The notes under the pieces are model-generated. The model made no database searches, was not told the DNA's origin, and was given only the letters and a program-made list of their open reading frames with translations. From assembly GCA_029379385.1 (NCBI GenBank), contig CM055613.1, positions 19,548,001-19,612,000 on the forward strand: 64,000 bases of DNA. The letters are read 5' to 3'. Numbering within the stretch: the stretch's first letter is position 1; every line of letters starts with the position of its first letter. This DNA is from Quillaja saponaria (lineage: Eukaryota > Streptophyta > Magnoliopsida > Fabales > Quillajaceae). The position numbers and the translations under genes are program-made. Positions 1 through 10,115 of the stretch are shown here, piece after piece.

Positions 1-203
1 ACCAGGGCTATCACCATTAGTCTCAGTTTCGTAGTAAGCTTCATAATAATTAGTTGGCAAATTTATGGAGTTCAGCACAAGATTCCCATCTTGTAACAAT
101 TGGAGCTGGAACCTACCCTTGGAAAAGCTATTCCTTAATAGCCGGGAAGAAAGTAATCCTCCTCTTTCCATGATTTGCATGGGCAGCAAAGTATCTCTAG
201 GAT

Positions 204-1107
204 TCTAAAGCACCGATACTTCAAATTGGGGGTCGTATCCGTATTGAGTACGTATTTGACACGGATATGGCTCCGATACGCTGGGATACGTATCAAATTC
301 GTATCCATAATTACTTTTTTTAATTTTGTAATTTGTTAAAATTCGATACGACTCAGATACAGCTTGACACGGCTTGGATACGGCTTGACACGACTTGGAT
401 ACGGTTGGACACGACTCGAATAAGGCAGGACACGGCTTGTATACGGCGGGACACTGCTCGGATACGGTGTCATGTTTTTGGCTGACACCAAAACATTGCA
501 TTTTGTTCATTTTTACTTCTTTTCTTCATGAATTCCTCTCCTTTGTGACTTATGTTCTCCATTAACAATTGTCAATTCACCAGATTGGTATCGTTGAAGC
601 AGCTTTTGATTTGCCGTTCCTGAGTTTGAAGCTTCTTCTGATTTTCAAACTATTCTTCATCTTCATTGCTGTTTGAAGCTTCAAAGTTCTCAGGTTATTC
701 ATCTTCTCCATAGCCTGTGAGAGTCCAATTCACAACAATCACTGTTGAGGCCTCCAAAGCTTCCTTCCCAATGAGTAATCCTCTATTTTTATCTCTCTCT
801 CTCACTTCCCCTACTCTTTGTCTGAAAAATGGTGTTATGGATTTCTCATTGGCATTAATCCAAAATTTGTGTGTTGTTGGTTCCAAAGCTTGCTGTTGTT
901 AGCTCTTTTAAGGTTTATGAGAATTGATGTGCATTGTTTATTGTTTCTTTTATTCCATATTAGCTTATGAAGTTATTCTCCTTGTGTTCTAGTCTATGTT
1001 TGTTTTCTTTGTTACTTTTGTATAAGCTTTTATAAAGTTTGCATTTGTGAGAATATATGAAGGAGTTTTGCATTAAATCCATTACTGTTGCATAAATTTT
1101 TTTGATT

Positions 1108-1141
<34 letters not shown>

Positions 1142-1421
1142 TAATTAGAGAAAAATTTAATGTAATGAATTATGTTTGTTGGACCAGTATGTTATGAATT
1201 GTACTTGTTTGATAACTACTATATGATGAATTTGCTCAATTTATGCTTTTTAGATAATTGTATGTTATGAATTACCACTTCATGTTATAAATTATATATA
1301 TATATAATATAATTTAAAATTATTTAATTAAACGTATTCCTTGTTTTTAAGAAATTGGTGTATTCCATGTGTCGGATACTTATCGTATCGTATTCTTATA
1401 TCCGTATCCGTGCTTCATAGC
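204..1421. mobile_element. non-autonomous hAT-type DNA transposon in the lectin-RLK exon
   Basis: The element is flanked by a perfect 8-bp target duplication TCTAGGAT (196-203 and 1422-1429), the length typical of hAT. Its ends form an imperfect inverted repeat: left CTAAAGCACCGATAC, right end read on the other strand CTATGAAGCACGGATAC. Both ends are rich in GATACG/CGTATC motifs. There is no transposase-sized reading frame, so it must depend on an enzyme encoded elsewhere. A long T tract sits near 1103-1135. The gene frame on either side matches when the element is ignored, which fixes both borders. Confidence 0.87.
345..470. repeat. six-unit 21-bp array near the left end of the hAT element
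   Basis: Six back-to-back 21-bp units, each resembling GACACGGCTTGGATACGG plus 3 bases, start at 345, 366, 387, 408, 429 and 450. The first begins GATACG instead of GACACG. Units differ at several positions but keep the GACAC...GATACGG core. Because 21 is a multiple of 3, the minus strand reads through as a seven-residue repeat, but this is probably incidental. Clustered subterminal repeats in hAT elements are known transposase-binding sites, so that role is the likely one here (inference). Confidence 0.85.
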
Positions 1422-1890
1422 TCTAGGATCATTAAAGCTCTCCCATACATTGCTATTGAACTTGCTACCTTGAAGCACAAAGTTACCGGTGTCTTTTAAA
1501 ATGCCAAAGGCAGCAGTGCTATTAAGGCTCTGTTTTCCATAACTCAGAACCATTTGGAGCAGTAAGCACAAGCCCACGATCAGCAGTGAGCTCAACTTTT
1601 GAACCCCTTGGTGCAGGATTATCTCTACTTGAAAACCAAACTACGGTTTTCTCTGGAATCTTGGCATACCAGATGGTGAGAAAGAACAAGTCTTTATCTT
1701 CAACTGGGTGCTGAAACCCAAAGGCAAAGTCACCAGAAGGTGAAATTAGCCATGCGGAATTGATGCCACTTGCAGTGTGAGAAGCACCCATAGTAAAATT
1801 ATCACTGGATTGAGCTTGGGCAACAAGAAAAATTGGTAGCAGTGTCAGTAAGCATAAGAAAATAGGAAGAAGAGCAAAGGCCATAGCCAA

Positions 1891-3960
1891 AATAAATTTG
1901 TTTCTTACAATTGCAATACTAATGAAATATTAGATGAATATATAAGAGTAAGTGGTCCAGATAAATGAGACGTTGTTGTTAAGTCAAATGTGTACATTTC
2001 AAAAGCCACCGGAGCTGTGTCTTGGAAGTGTGGCACCAGTTAACATTTCAAGAAAAGATATCTATAAATTAATGGATAAGAAAATGACTCTGATTGAATC
2101 ATTCAAATATCATTTAGTAGGTAAGAGTCTACATCTAGGGCCACAAAGGAAATAAGAAACAGAAGACTAAGCCTTTGAAGATTTTTACTATCAGATACTG
2201 ACAAAAGATGAATAAGACGTGGATGACCTGAAAGAAACTACGAGAACAATTCAAGAAATAGAAAGAATTGAAAATGATCCACATTCTAGAACGAGTATTT
2301 TTAATTAGAACAATTTTCATATCATAAGCATGTTTTCGACAAAACAACAAGATATTGTTTTCAGATTTCTATTAATTAGTAATAATCTATAAAATAACTT
2401 ATCTCCATGACGTTTCTTTATGATTATACTTTCAACAAAATCAAAACCACTGCCAAGTCGTTTTTTAGTTTGTATATTCATTGTTTCCTTTTCAAAGAAG
2501 GTTAGAACTTAATGGATAGAAACTCAGGAACACAGATGTTCCCGAAAAAAAAAAAAAAAAAGAGTTCAAGTTTCATTAGCAAACATCCAGATTCTCTAAG
2601 CTTGAAGTTTCTTTGTCGCAGCAATCTGCATTGAAAGAACTCTAAGATTGGGATTACTGGACCATTTATGCAACAGAAGTTCATTAAAATTTATTGATTG
2701 CTTTCACCAAATATCGTTATTGTCATTATCATGAACAAAATGAGTGTAGAATACTAGAAACTTCAACATCCAAGCAAAGGTGGATGATTCACAGAAAATA
2801 TTAGACAAAAAAATTAGAAGCAAAACTATACAAGAAGATATACATTATGCAGTAATTGTCCTTTTTTTCAAATTTTCAATGTTAAGGAAGACACGATCAG
2901 GCCCTGTTTTACATGCATTCTCAGTTTAAGAAGTTAAAACAGTCCATCTTATAGTTTCAGCTTAGTACTAGTTGACAGTGCTCATGTTTCCAATATACAG
3001 TGTTGGTTTACAACCCTTACAGTCTAAGTCCTGCTCCTCACATTTCCACTACCTCTGTTTCTATCTCTGCCCCCACACCCCCTGGGAGACCATGTAATAT
3101 GAGTTTCATATTCAATGGGAATCAATTACAAAGAAAATTTATAAATGGCGTACCTAAAATCTAAAGCAACCGCAGCACTTGCAACTTCAGAGAAGTTTCT
3201 TCCAGTACTTAAACTTCAAATCAGAAAATTCTTTTTTTAGCCAAACAGCCATAATTTACTCATCCAAAGAATTCAAAACAGGCTATTCTTGCTCCAGCAA
3301 GCGATGTCTCAGTGGATACAGTAAAGTGAAGCTACTTTCAACCATTTTTCTATTTATGGTAATGGAGGCTAGGGAATCAACAGAGATTAAAAATGGACAT
3401 TTGATGTCAGCCATTATCAATGCAATATTCAGTTGCAAGGCAAGTTAGAAAATAAATTACTTAACTTATAAAATCACAAGTTATCCTTTTGACTGATGTC
3501 TTTAATAGCAGTCAACCATCCAACCATGAATCTAAAAGGTAATCTTCAATAATATGCATGCTCCATTTTGTTCATGATGTAATTTTCTTCATATACAAAG
3601 ACAACAGAAAACCAAAAGTACATTCCTCTATTTTGGTTGAAGCATGTTTTTCACCAGGGGATTCCTAACTATAAAGGGAAGGGAGGGTACTAGCTTTTTC
3701 TTGTGTAGCCCATAGAACCTACTGGACAACGAAGTCATACCTCATAGACATAGTCGTGCCTGATACATGGGATCTTCATACAGGATGTATCTGATCAATT
3801 TGGGACAAGACAATATCAGGGAGGCAAGAGAATGACTATAGCTAATAAACTTAAGTTCCAAGATGGCCTTAAGTGTGTTAAGATAGCATGAGAATAATTT
3901 TGTCGGCAGATCAAGGTTAGATGCGTGTATAAGTGAGTAATGACTAATATAATCTACCGA
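1891..3960. other. intergenic: upstream flank of the lectin-RLK, nothing recognised
   Basis: AT-rich sequence upstream of the lectin-RLK start codon and so likely to include its promoter. No coding frame has recognisable content. Short A/T runs occur (for example near 2546-2562). The open frames here are short and without family features. Confidence 0.5.
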
Positions 3961-3964
3961 TGGT

Positions 3965-4780
3965 AGATAACATGATCAAAGAGCTCCCAATCACAATAGG
4001 GCTTCATCAAAGGTTATCCTTAATTCCTTATTTATTTACTTCAATTATGGATGAGCTTACATATGCCATTCAGGATAAGGTTTCGTGGTGTATACTTTTC
4101 ACTGATGACTCTTTTTAATGGATGAGACTAGAACAGGCCTAAACTGTATGTTAGAATTATGGAGGTGCACATTAGAATATAAAGGTTTAGGTTAAGTTGG
4201 ATGAAATTCGAGTATCTGGAGTGTAAGTTTAGCCATACTAAAGGAGGCTCTACTGAAATGGTTTTGGATGGCCAGGAAATCTCGACAAATGAAGTGCTTA
4301 AATACTTATGTTCTTTCTTATAAAGAGATGGAATAATTGAGCATGATGATAGCCACAAAACTAAGGTAGGTTGAATGAAGTGGAGAAGTGTCTCGAGTGT
4401 CTTACGTGATCTTAAAATCTCGAATGGGTTAAAAAGAAAATTCTATTGGAGAGCAGTAAGACTGACTATACATTGTATGGTTCTGAATGTTAGGCAATAA
4501 GACCGATGTTGTATGATTCTGAATGTTGAGCAGTTAAGAAACAACATTAGTATAAGATGAGAATTGTTGAGAAGTGAATGTTGAGATGGATGGCAAAGAT
4601 ATATGAGACAAAATATAATACAAAATAAGGAGATACGTAGGAAGGTAGAAGTTGTACCTATTAAAGAGAAAATGAGAGAGAACTATTTATGGTGATTTGG
4701 ACATAGGCTGGTGGATGTCGTAGTTAGGAGGTGTGACTTTGGTGCAGGTGGACAGGGCTGGTTGAGTATCAAGGTTAGAT
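3965..4780 (+). mobile_element. RTE-type LINE remnant (reverse transcriptase C-terminal half)
   Basis: A decayed non-LTR retrotransposon of the RTE group common in plants. Reading forward with frameshifts one sees the block IGLHQRLSLIPYLF, then MDELTYAIQD and the catalytic-box relative FTDD at 4098-4109 (usually FADD). After that come FYWRAVRLTIHCMVLNV-like, LRWMAKIYETK-like and the C-terminal IEKKMRENYLW-like blocks, matching the usual order of RTE reverse transcriptase. There are many stops and indels. The 5' endonuclease half and a recognisable 3' end are missing. Confidence 0.8.
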
Positions 4781-6015
4781 GTGTATTGCTAGCTAAAAGC
4801 CTGTTACAGAATGGTCTGTGTTGTTGAATGATCGTAAAATTATTGGATATTGCTCCATGTATGGTACCCTCTCATAGATAGGGGTGGGGACATGTTAGGA
4901 TTGAGGAGGCTCCATGCATACAGAAAAATAATCAAAAACAGCAACGATGCAAAAAAATATATTAGTATGGCTTGGTGAGTTAAAACTAAAGTTACATCAA
5001 AGCTATGCCTTCTTATCCTTTTCACTGCTCTAGTATAAAAGATAATTCTATCTTGTCTAAATCAAGTATCTCTTGATCAGTTCAAAAACTTCATTCTTCA
5101 ATCTGATAATACTCTATCCTAGAAGAGTGTTCATAAGAAAAAAAGTACTTGAATATCACCTAGGATCTACAAGGTGATGGAATGGAGAACTTCAACTTGA
5201 CACAGAAAGGTTATCAATCCATGACTGAGCCTGACATTTAATACACATGATAATACAATGCTGATGCTATCTCAAATAATTCAATCGCCAAGAACATGTA
5301 TATAATTGAATCAGCTTGTTCATATTGGGCTAATAGATTTCTTTTGAGTAAAATACACATAGATAAGTATAGTCAAGTCCAAACTCCAAAATAAATTTAA
5401 GCTAATAAATGAAATTTCTCAACATTACAGTCATTGAGATCCATATTTGTGAAAGGTGGTTAAATTCCAGTCATATCAATATCTTCTTTTAAACTTGACA
5501 TGTAGATAACCATCACATATAGCTCAGCTAACCAAAGAAAACAAAAATTTATTGTAGATACAACAGAAGTAGGAATTTAACCAATTCACATTTCCAGAGT
5601 GAAAAAAAATTAACACCCCAAGTAAAAGAATTGAGAAGTCAATTACTTAAGAACAAAATGTGAATGTCAAAAAAGAAAAAAGAAAAAAACTATTGAACAA
5701 TTCCACAAGAAACAGAAAATCAACTGAAATAAATGGTTAGACAGACACATATATCTATAATTTCCTTACAAAATTTTGTAAATACAGTTCCCCTAATATG
5801 CTACTAATACTTATCCTAAAAAAAGAACTTAACTGCTGCCAAAAATTTAAGAAGATAATCTACAGTAGAATCTTATCAAATAACTGAATAGTATAACTTA
5901 GAGATCCAGTTTTCCTACCTATTCAACAGCTAAACTAAACAATATTCAAAAAGTAGAAAGAGTCCGAATTTCTTTTCGCTTTCCTCTTCAGATTGCTAAA
6001 CACATACCATCGATG
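4781..6015. other. intergenic, nothing recognised
   Basis: AT-rich spacer between the LINE scrap and the CLE-like gene. The part nearest 6015 is probably the 3' flank of that minus-strand gene. No coding or repeat structure could be supported. Confidence 0.5.
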
Positions 6016-6279
6016 TCACTTGTTATGAATTGGATTTGATTTGCTTGGAGGAGCCTTCTTTAAACTTGTGTTTACTGAATTTTGAGGAGCTCCAGGGGTT
6101 GGATTCATTTTCTTTAGACTAGTAGAACTTGAGGAAACATGAGCTAGCAATCTTCTTGACTGATCTCTGTCTCTTAGAGAAACTCTAACTTCTTGGCTGA
6201 GTGACATTAAAGAGCACATGATCATATGCATGAGAATCAAGGCTAAGAGAGCCATTAAAGCTCTTTGAATGGTTTTCAT
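6016..6279 (-). CDS. CLE-type secreted signalling peptide precursor
   Basis: An 87-residue precursor. Residues 1-28 form an N-terminal hydrophobic signal peptide (MKTIQRALMALLALILMHMI and on). A variable polar middle follows, with the dibasic site SRRLLAH, and the protein ends in a CLE-like dodecamer KAPPSKSNPIHN at residues 75-86 plus a terminal Lys. CLE peptides are cut from such precursors and act outside the cell as ligands of leucine-rich-repeat receptor kinases controlling meristems and vasculature. The Pro4, Asn8, Pro9, His11 and Asn12 positions fit the family. Position 6 is Lys where Gly is almost always found, and position 7 is Ser instead of (hydroxy)Pro, nearer in style to CLE45-like members, which also end SDPIHN. 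Single exon, size normal for CLE genes. A TATA box lies about 90 bp upstream of the ATG. Assignment rests on the C-terminal motif and architecture. Confidence 0.68.
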   Translation of the reverse strand: MKTIQRALMALLALILMHMIMCSLMSLSQEVRVSLRDRDQSRRLLAHVSSSSTSLKKMNPTPGAPQNSVNTSLKKAPPSKSNPIHNK

Positions 6280-6366
6280 AGCAGTGTCTGTTCAGAAAAG
6301 TAGTAACTAGTCTCTTGGACTAGAACATGTTCTTCAAAAAACGGTGGCAGAGCTAGCTTGTTTCTT

Positions 6367-6376
6367 TGATATATAG
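6367..6376 (-). promoter_or_regulatory. TATA box of the CLE-like gene
   Basis: CTATATATCA on the minus strand, about 90 bp before the start codon. This is a suitable distance for a short 5' leader. It is a single motif, so it is only suggestive. Confidence 0.45.
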
Positions 6377-6379
6377 ACT

Positions 6380-8600
6380 GTCTCCGGGATTAAAAATATA
6401 TAATGCATGCCTCTCAATTGGAAGCAACTCTTTCTCTTAGGAAATTGTTAACAATTTAGTGGTAAAATTATAACTAAGAATGGGGTACTGTACTTTAGTG
6501 GTACAATTTAATGGTGTGGTAGGTGAGTTGGCAAATTTGGTCTAGTTTCAATATTAATTTCAAAGTGGTCCATTTTAAATTTATGTTTTAAAAATTAGGT
6601 CATTTGATGGGTTTTTCCTACTTTTAAGGGCTTAGATTTTCATCAAGTATAAATACCCACCAAATTGTGAATGTGTATATGCAAGATTTCTCGAGAGGCT
6701 CTTTCTTTTCGAAGTAATATGCAAGAACTCATTTTTGAAGGCTCAGAAAGCTGTTTATGTAATCAGTTTAGCTTCAGGGAAGAAATAAAACATGTTCAGG
6801 GTTAGAACTTGGAAGCAGCTTATCATGTGATGTTGTATTCAGTAGTATAATTTTCTGACTTCTCTGCAATCTTTGAATAGAATATAATATGTTTCATGTG
6901 ACATATCACGAGACCAAATTAGTAATCAAATTTTCTATCATTCCATTTCAATTAATTAAGTTGTAAATTGTACTTCTGATAAGTCTAACAAACACAGCTA
7001 AAGTTAGCTGGGTAAGACTGCTTTCCAGAACATGAATATTCATTTCTAGGAAACTACTCTGCAGGTACTTTTTTTTTTACTTGTGCAATATACAGTCTAG
7101 TTATTTTATTACTACTAAAAGTTGAAGTTTTATGAATTCTCACCTGCCCAATTTTAATCACTTGTGGGTTTATCTTTGATATTTCCTTCAGTTCTTCCTC
7201 ATATAAGATTCAAATTCCCTGGCTGTTGGTGTATTGGGATCTGGAGAGGGAAGTGCTACCTTGTATCCCTGGACCCTGGTAAACAGCCTAATTAGTCAAA
7301 ATGTTAGATCCAATGGAAAGAGAAAATAGGTGTGTTGTTTGTTTATTCAAATACGTAAAATGTATATGGAACATGGATATCCGCAGCTGGGACCTGCCCA
7401 AACCTCATCAAGGGTTATTTTGAGAAATTAGAAATGACAGCTTTCTAAAAATAGGAGGATTTTCTCCACTAAACAATGTCTTTTCGAATGAGTCAGTAAA
7501 TAGAAGCTCTATGATTAAGGTTCTGTGATAGTGGTCATTAAGCTGGATATTTTAAACTCCTGCAGGTTGTTTATAAACGAATATATTAATCCAGTTTTGG
7601 AATTTTAAGGGTTTTAGCTGGTTAGGAGTCAAAAACTACATGTGGAGATTGTGGATGAAGATTCTTCCTGCTGAGAAAAACATGTGATCTATGTCAGCGG
7701 AAATAAAATATCTTTCAAGACAATGATATGTGTAAAAGAAAGTGGACCGAGCCAACACAATGGAATATCTCGTGTTTTAAGCCGTATAATATGATCAATC
7801 AAGCACCAAATACAAAAGTTTTTCGACTTGGATTTTTAAGGGTAACCAAATGCCTTTAAGGCTAACAACTAACAAGATAGACATGACTTGAGAGCCTAAC
7901 GGTCCTCTTCCCTTTTATAGTTTCAAATATGTTAGATTCATTCATTTGCATCTCACAAAAAGTAAATTTTCATTTCTAAATGTGACTTCATGTTCAAGTA
8001 GTATTTCTCTTCATTAAAACTTGAAAAGAAAAATCCAACTAGTTAATTTTCAATGAATATTTTATAAATCTTTGAATTTCAGTTTTTGATTATCAAATAT
8101 GATATTAATACATGAAAAATAAAACATTGGTATAATTTGCACGATTCCTCTGTTAAAACAGTTTTACAAACATGTCCCTTTCTTTCTGGTAAGATCAGCC
8201 ATTTTCATCTTATTTTAGTTTTTACCCAAAAAAACAATAAGAGAATAATGAACTCTTTTGGGGCTAAAATAATGACCTTGAATTAAATGAAGTAAAGATC
8301 AACCTTAGAGGATCTACTGGGCTAACAGCTGCTCAAGCCTGGCCCTGATAACCAGCAAAGAACAAAATATTCAGGGAAAATCCCATTAAACAACATGCCC
8401 AACACGGGGATACACCATCTGCTGTTCGTGGTCCTTAACAGTTACACGTTCTGCAGCAACCTAACTGTAGCATCAGAGCTCAATCACTTGAAATCTCATT
8501 GTAAGTGCTATAAATATGCAGAAAATAAATACAGTTACGGTTACACCTTGAAATAACAGTGCTTGATTAATGGCCTCAGAAGTACAGTTGAAACTAGTGC
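6380..8600. other. intergenic: CLE promoter side and ITPK4 3' flank
   Basis: AT-rich non-coding sequence. The left part is upstream of the CLE-like gene. The right few hundred bases (about 8270-8600) should hold the 3' untranslated region of the minus-strand kinase gene. No transposon or further gene was recognised. Confidence 0.5.
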
Positions 8601-10115
8601 TTATTTGGACATCCTAGAGTCAAACTTAGTTCTAATAGCCTCCCAAAAGGCAGGTATTGCAATGTCATCAGAGACTTCCTTAAATGATGGGAGGTAGTTT
8701 ACATCCACAATGACATGATCACCAGTGCCTTCCTGAATAACAACATCAAATCCAAAAATAGTAAGATGAAGCACTTTCCTGAGCCAATGTGCAGCATCTG
8801 TGACCAGCCTAAGGTCCATGGATTGCTTCCTGGTTTGGGGGCAATTATTGATTTGAGAAACCTGATTATCATCATCAGCAGTTGGTAGAGATCTTAAGCT
8901 ATCAAAAGCTATAGACTTGGTACCAGCACTGTTAGATAACTTGTTCAGGACATCTGCATTTGGCATAGACTTCTTGATTGCATAGAAGACTTTCTCACCC
9001 AGAACGTAAAATTTGTACAAAGTGCATGAATGATCCACATATTCCTGAATAACAGCTGGAAGGGGAACATTCAAACTCTTCAAATCTTCAATGCTGAAAA
9101 CAATTGCCATCTGATGTGCATCAGCAACTCCACAAGCAACTTGAGGTTTCACCATAATTGGAAGAGATAAGCCAGTCTCAGCTAAGCGCGTTATGGAATC
9201 AATCTCATCGAGCTTATCAACCTTGAGAAAATGGGGACCTCTGATTATATAACTTCCTTCAGATTTGACATTCCCTAACCCAAGGAGAATTTGTTGAATT
9301 TCAAGCCGATCTACTAAAGGGTAAATGTTATTCAGTGGGTCTATCACACAGCAATCCTGGTTATGTTCCAAATAGCTTTGAATTTCCTGAATGTCCCTGG
9401 TAAAAGTTATTTTATTGGAGACTTTTGAAGACCTATTCAATTCAATTGATAAAATTTTATCAGTCGCCTTATGAAGAATGGCATCAACTTCTTTCAATTG
9501 AGGTAATAAAGGCAGCTCAGAGGAGAGAGGCGTGAACATCAACCCATTGTAAGTAGGACATAGAGGAAAGGCACCCCTTTTAGCAAAATCTTCCACACGA
9601 GAGGGCTTCATTATATAACCCACTATCATACCACTATTGCCAATTGCCTTTTGATTCAAGTGGCAAATAATCAAAGGCAACTGTTCTAGCTTCTCAATAT
9701 AAAGCATGTTTGAGGTATAATGTTGACTGCCACCTTTAACTTTTAGAACAATGACTTGCCAACTGCAACTGCTTAGTTTAGGAAAGACTTCATTCTTCTT
9801 GTCAGAAACTAAATACATAATACTTCCACCACCATCACCCCATGCAAGCACAATCTCATGCATAGGATCATCCAGAAAAGTTGCATTCAAGATGAAGCAA
9901 TCAAGTGAGTACTGACCTGAAATCCTTTCAATTTGACTAAACTTATCAGCTGAAAGACCCACTCCATAAGAAATACCAATTCGGATCTTTGAAAGGAAGA
10001 GATTGCGGAGAAGAGTCTCAGCCCCTGGTTGCAGTAAGTTTTCGTTCTCATCATCAACTTCAGCAAATATTGCTGACTCATCCAATATGACTCCCCCCAT
10101 TACACCCATCTGCAT
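8601..10115 (-). CDS. ITPK4: inositol-tetrakisphosphate 1-kinase 4-like protein
   Basis: An intact 504-codon frame. ITPK-family enzymes are ATP-grasp kinases that phosphorylate inositol tris/tetrakisphosphates on the way to phytate and signalling inositol phosphates. They are cytosolic or nuclear. The N-terminal half (GGVILDESAIF, IRIGISYGVGL) is the divergent domain typical of the ITPK4 branch. The kinase part begins near residue 255 with VIDPLNNIYPLVDR. It continues with MVKPQVACG (ATP-binding Lys323), IQEYVDHSCTLYKFYVLGEK (355-375), FGFDVVIQ (454-461) and the metal-binding DVNYLPSFKEV (Asp471, Asn473). Length matches plant ITPK4 (just under 500). The frame opens ATG CAG ATG GGT. The CAG before the second ATG (10107-10109) looks like an intron acceptor, so the true start may be the second Met. 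A single coding exon is usual for this branch. Confidence 0.95.
   Translation of the reverse strand: MQMGVMGGVILDESAIFAEVDDENENLLQPGAETLLRNLFLSKIRIGISYGVGLSADKFSQIERISGQYSLDCFILNATFLDDPMHEIVLAWGDGGGSIMYLVSDKKNEVFPKLSSCSWQVIVLKVKGGSQHYTSNMLYIEKLEQLPLIICHLNQKAIGNSGMIVGYIMKPSRVEDFAKRGAFPLCPTYNGLMFTPLSSELPLLPQLKEVDAILHKATDKILSIELNRSSKVSNKITFTRDIQEIQSYLEHNQDCCVIDPLNNIYPLVDRLEIQQILLGLGNVKSEGSYIIRGPHFLKVDKLDEIDSITRLAETGLSLPIMVKPQVACGVADAHQMAIVFSIEDLKSLNVPLPAVIQEYVDHSCTLYKFYVLGEKVFYAIKKSMPNADVLNKLSNSAGTKSIAFDSLRSLPTADDDNQVSQINNCPQTRKQSMDLRLVTDAAHWLRKVLHLTIFGFDVVIQEGTGDHVIVDVNYLPSFKEVSDDIAIPAFWEAIRTKFDSRMSK

Larger units (their letters stand above)
1..1890 (-). pseudogene. G-type lectin S-receptor-like kinase, 5' part, disrupted
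   Basis: Reads leftward from an ATG at 1890 and runs off the window, so only the N-terminal part is visible. A hydrophobic signal peptide (about residues 1-26, ending VAQAQ) is followed by a bulb-type (mannose-binding) lectin domain with the typical order: GINSAWLISPSGDFAFGF, then the TIWYAKIPEKTVVWFSSRD segment, then DTGNFVLQGS and, beyond the insertion, the QIMERGGLLSSR and QDGNLVL segments. Family members are plasma-membrane receptor kinases of the LECRK/RLK1 type. Two lesions are seen. A net one-base frameshift lies near 1526-1533, after ELWKTEP. A 1218-bp hAT element splits the next block after FNDPR. Removing the element and one target copy rejoins the frame exactly (ESFNDPR to DTLLPMQ), so the insertion hit a coding exon. 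With both lesions the copy is very likely a pseudogene. The kinase domain, if kept, lies outside the window. Confidence 0.88.

Noticed and set aside
205..510. 101-codon minus-strand frame with a seven-residue repeat
   Set aside because: It reads the 21-bp array of the hAT element. It has no other support as a gene.
7190..7290. Exon-like phrase near 7200-7280 (forward)
   Set aside because: Short open stretch without splice-site support or a recognisable protein.
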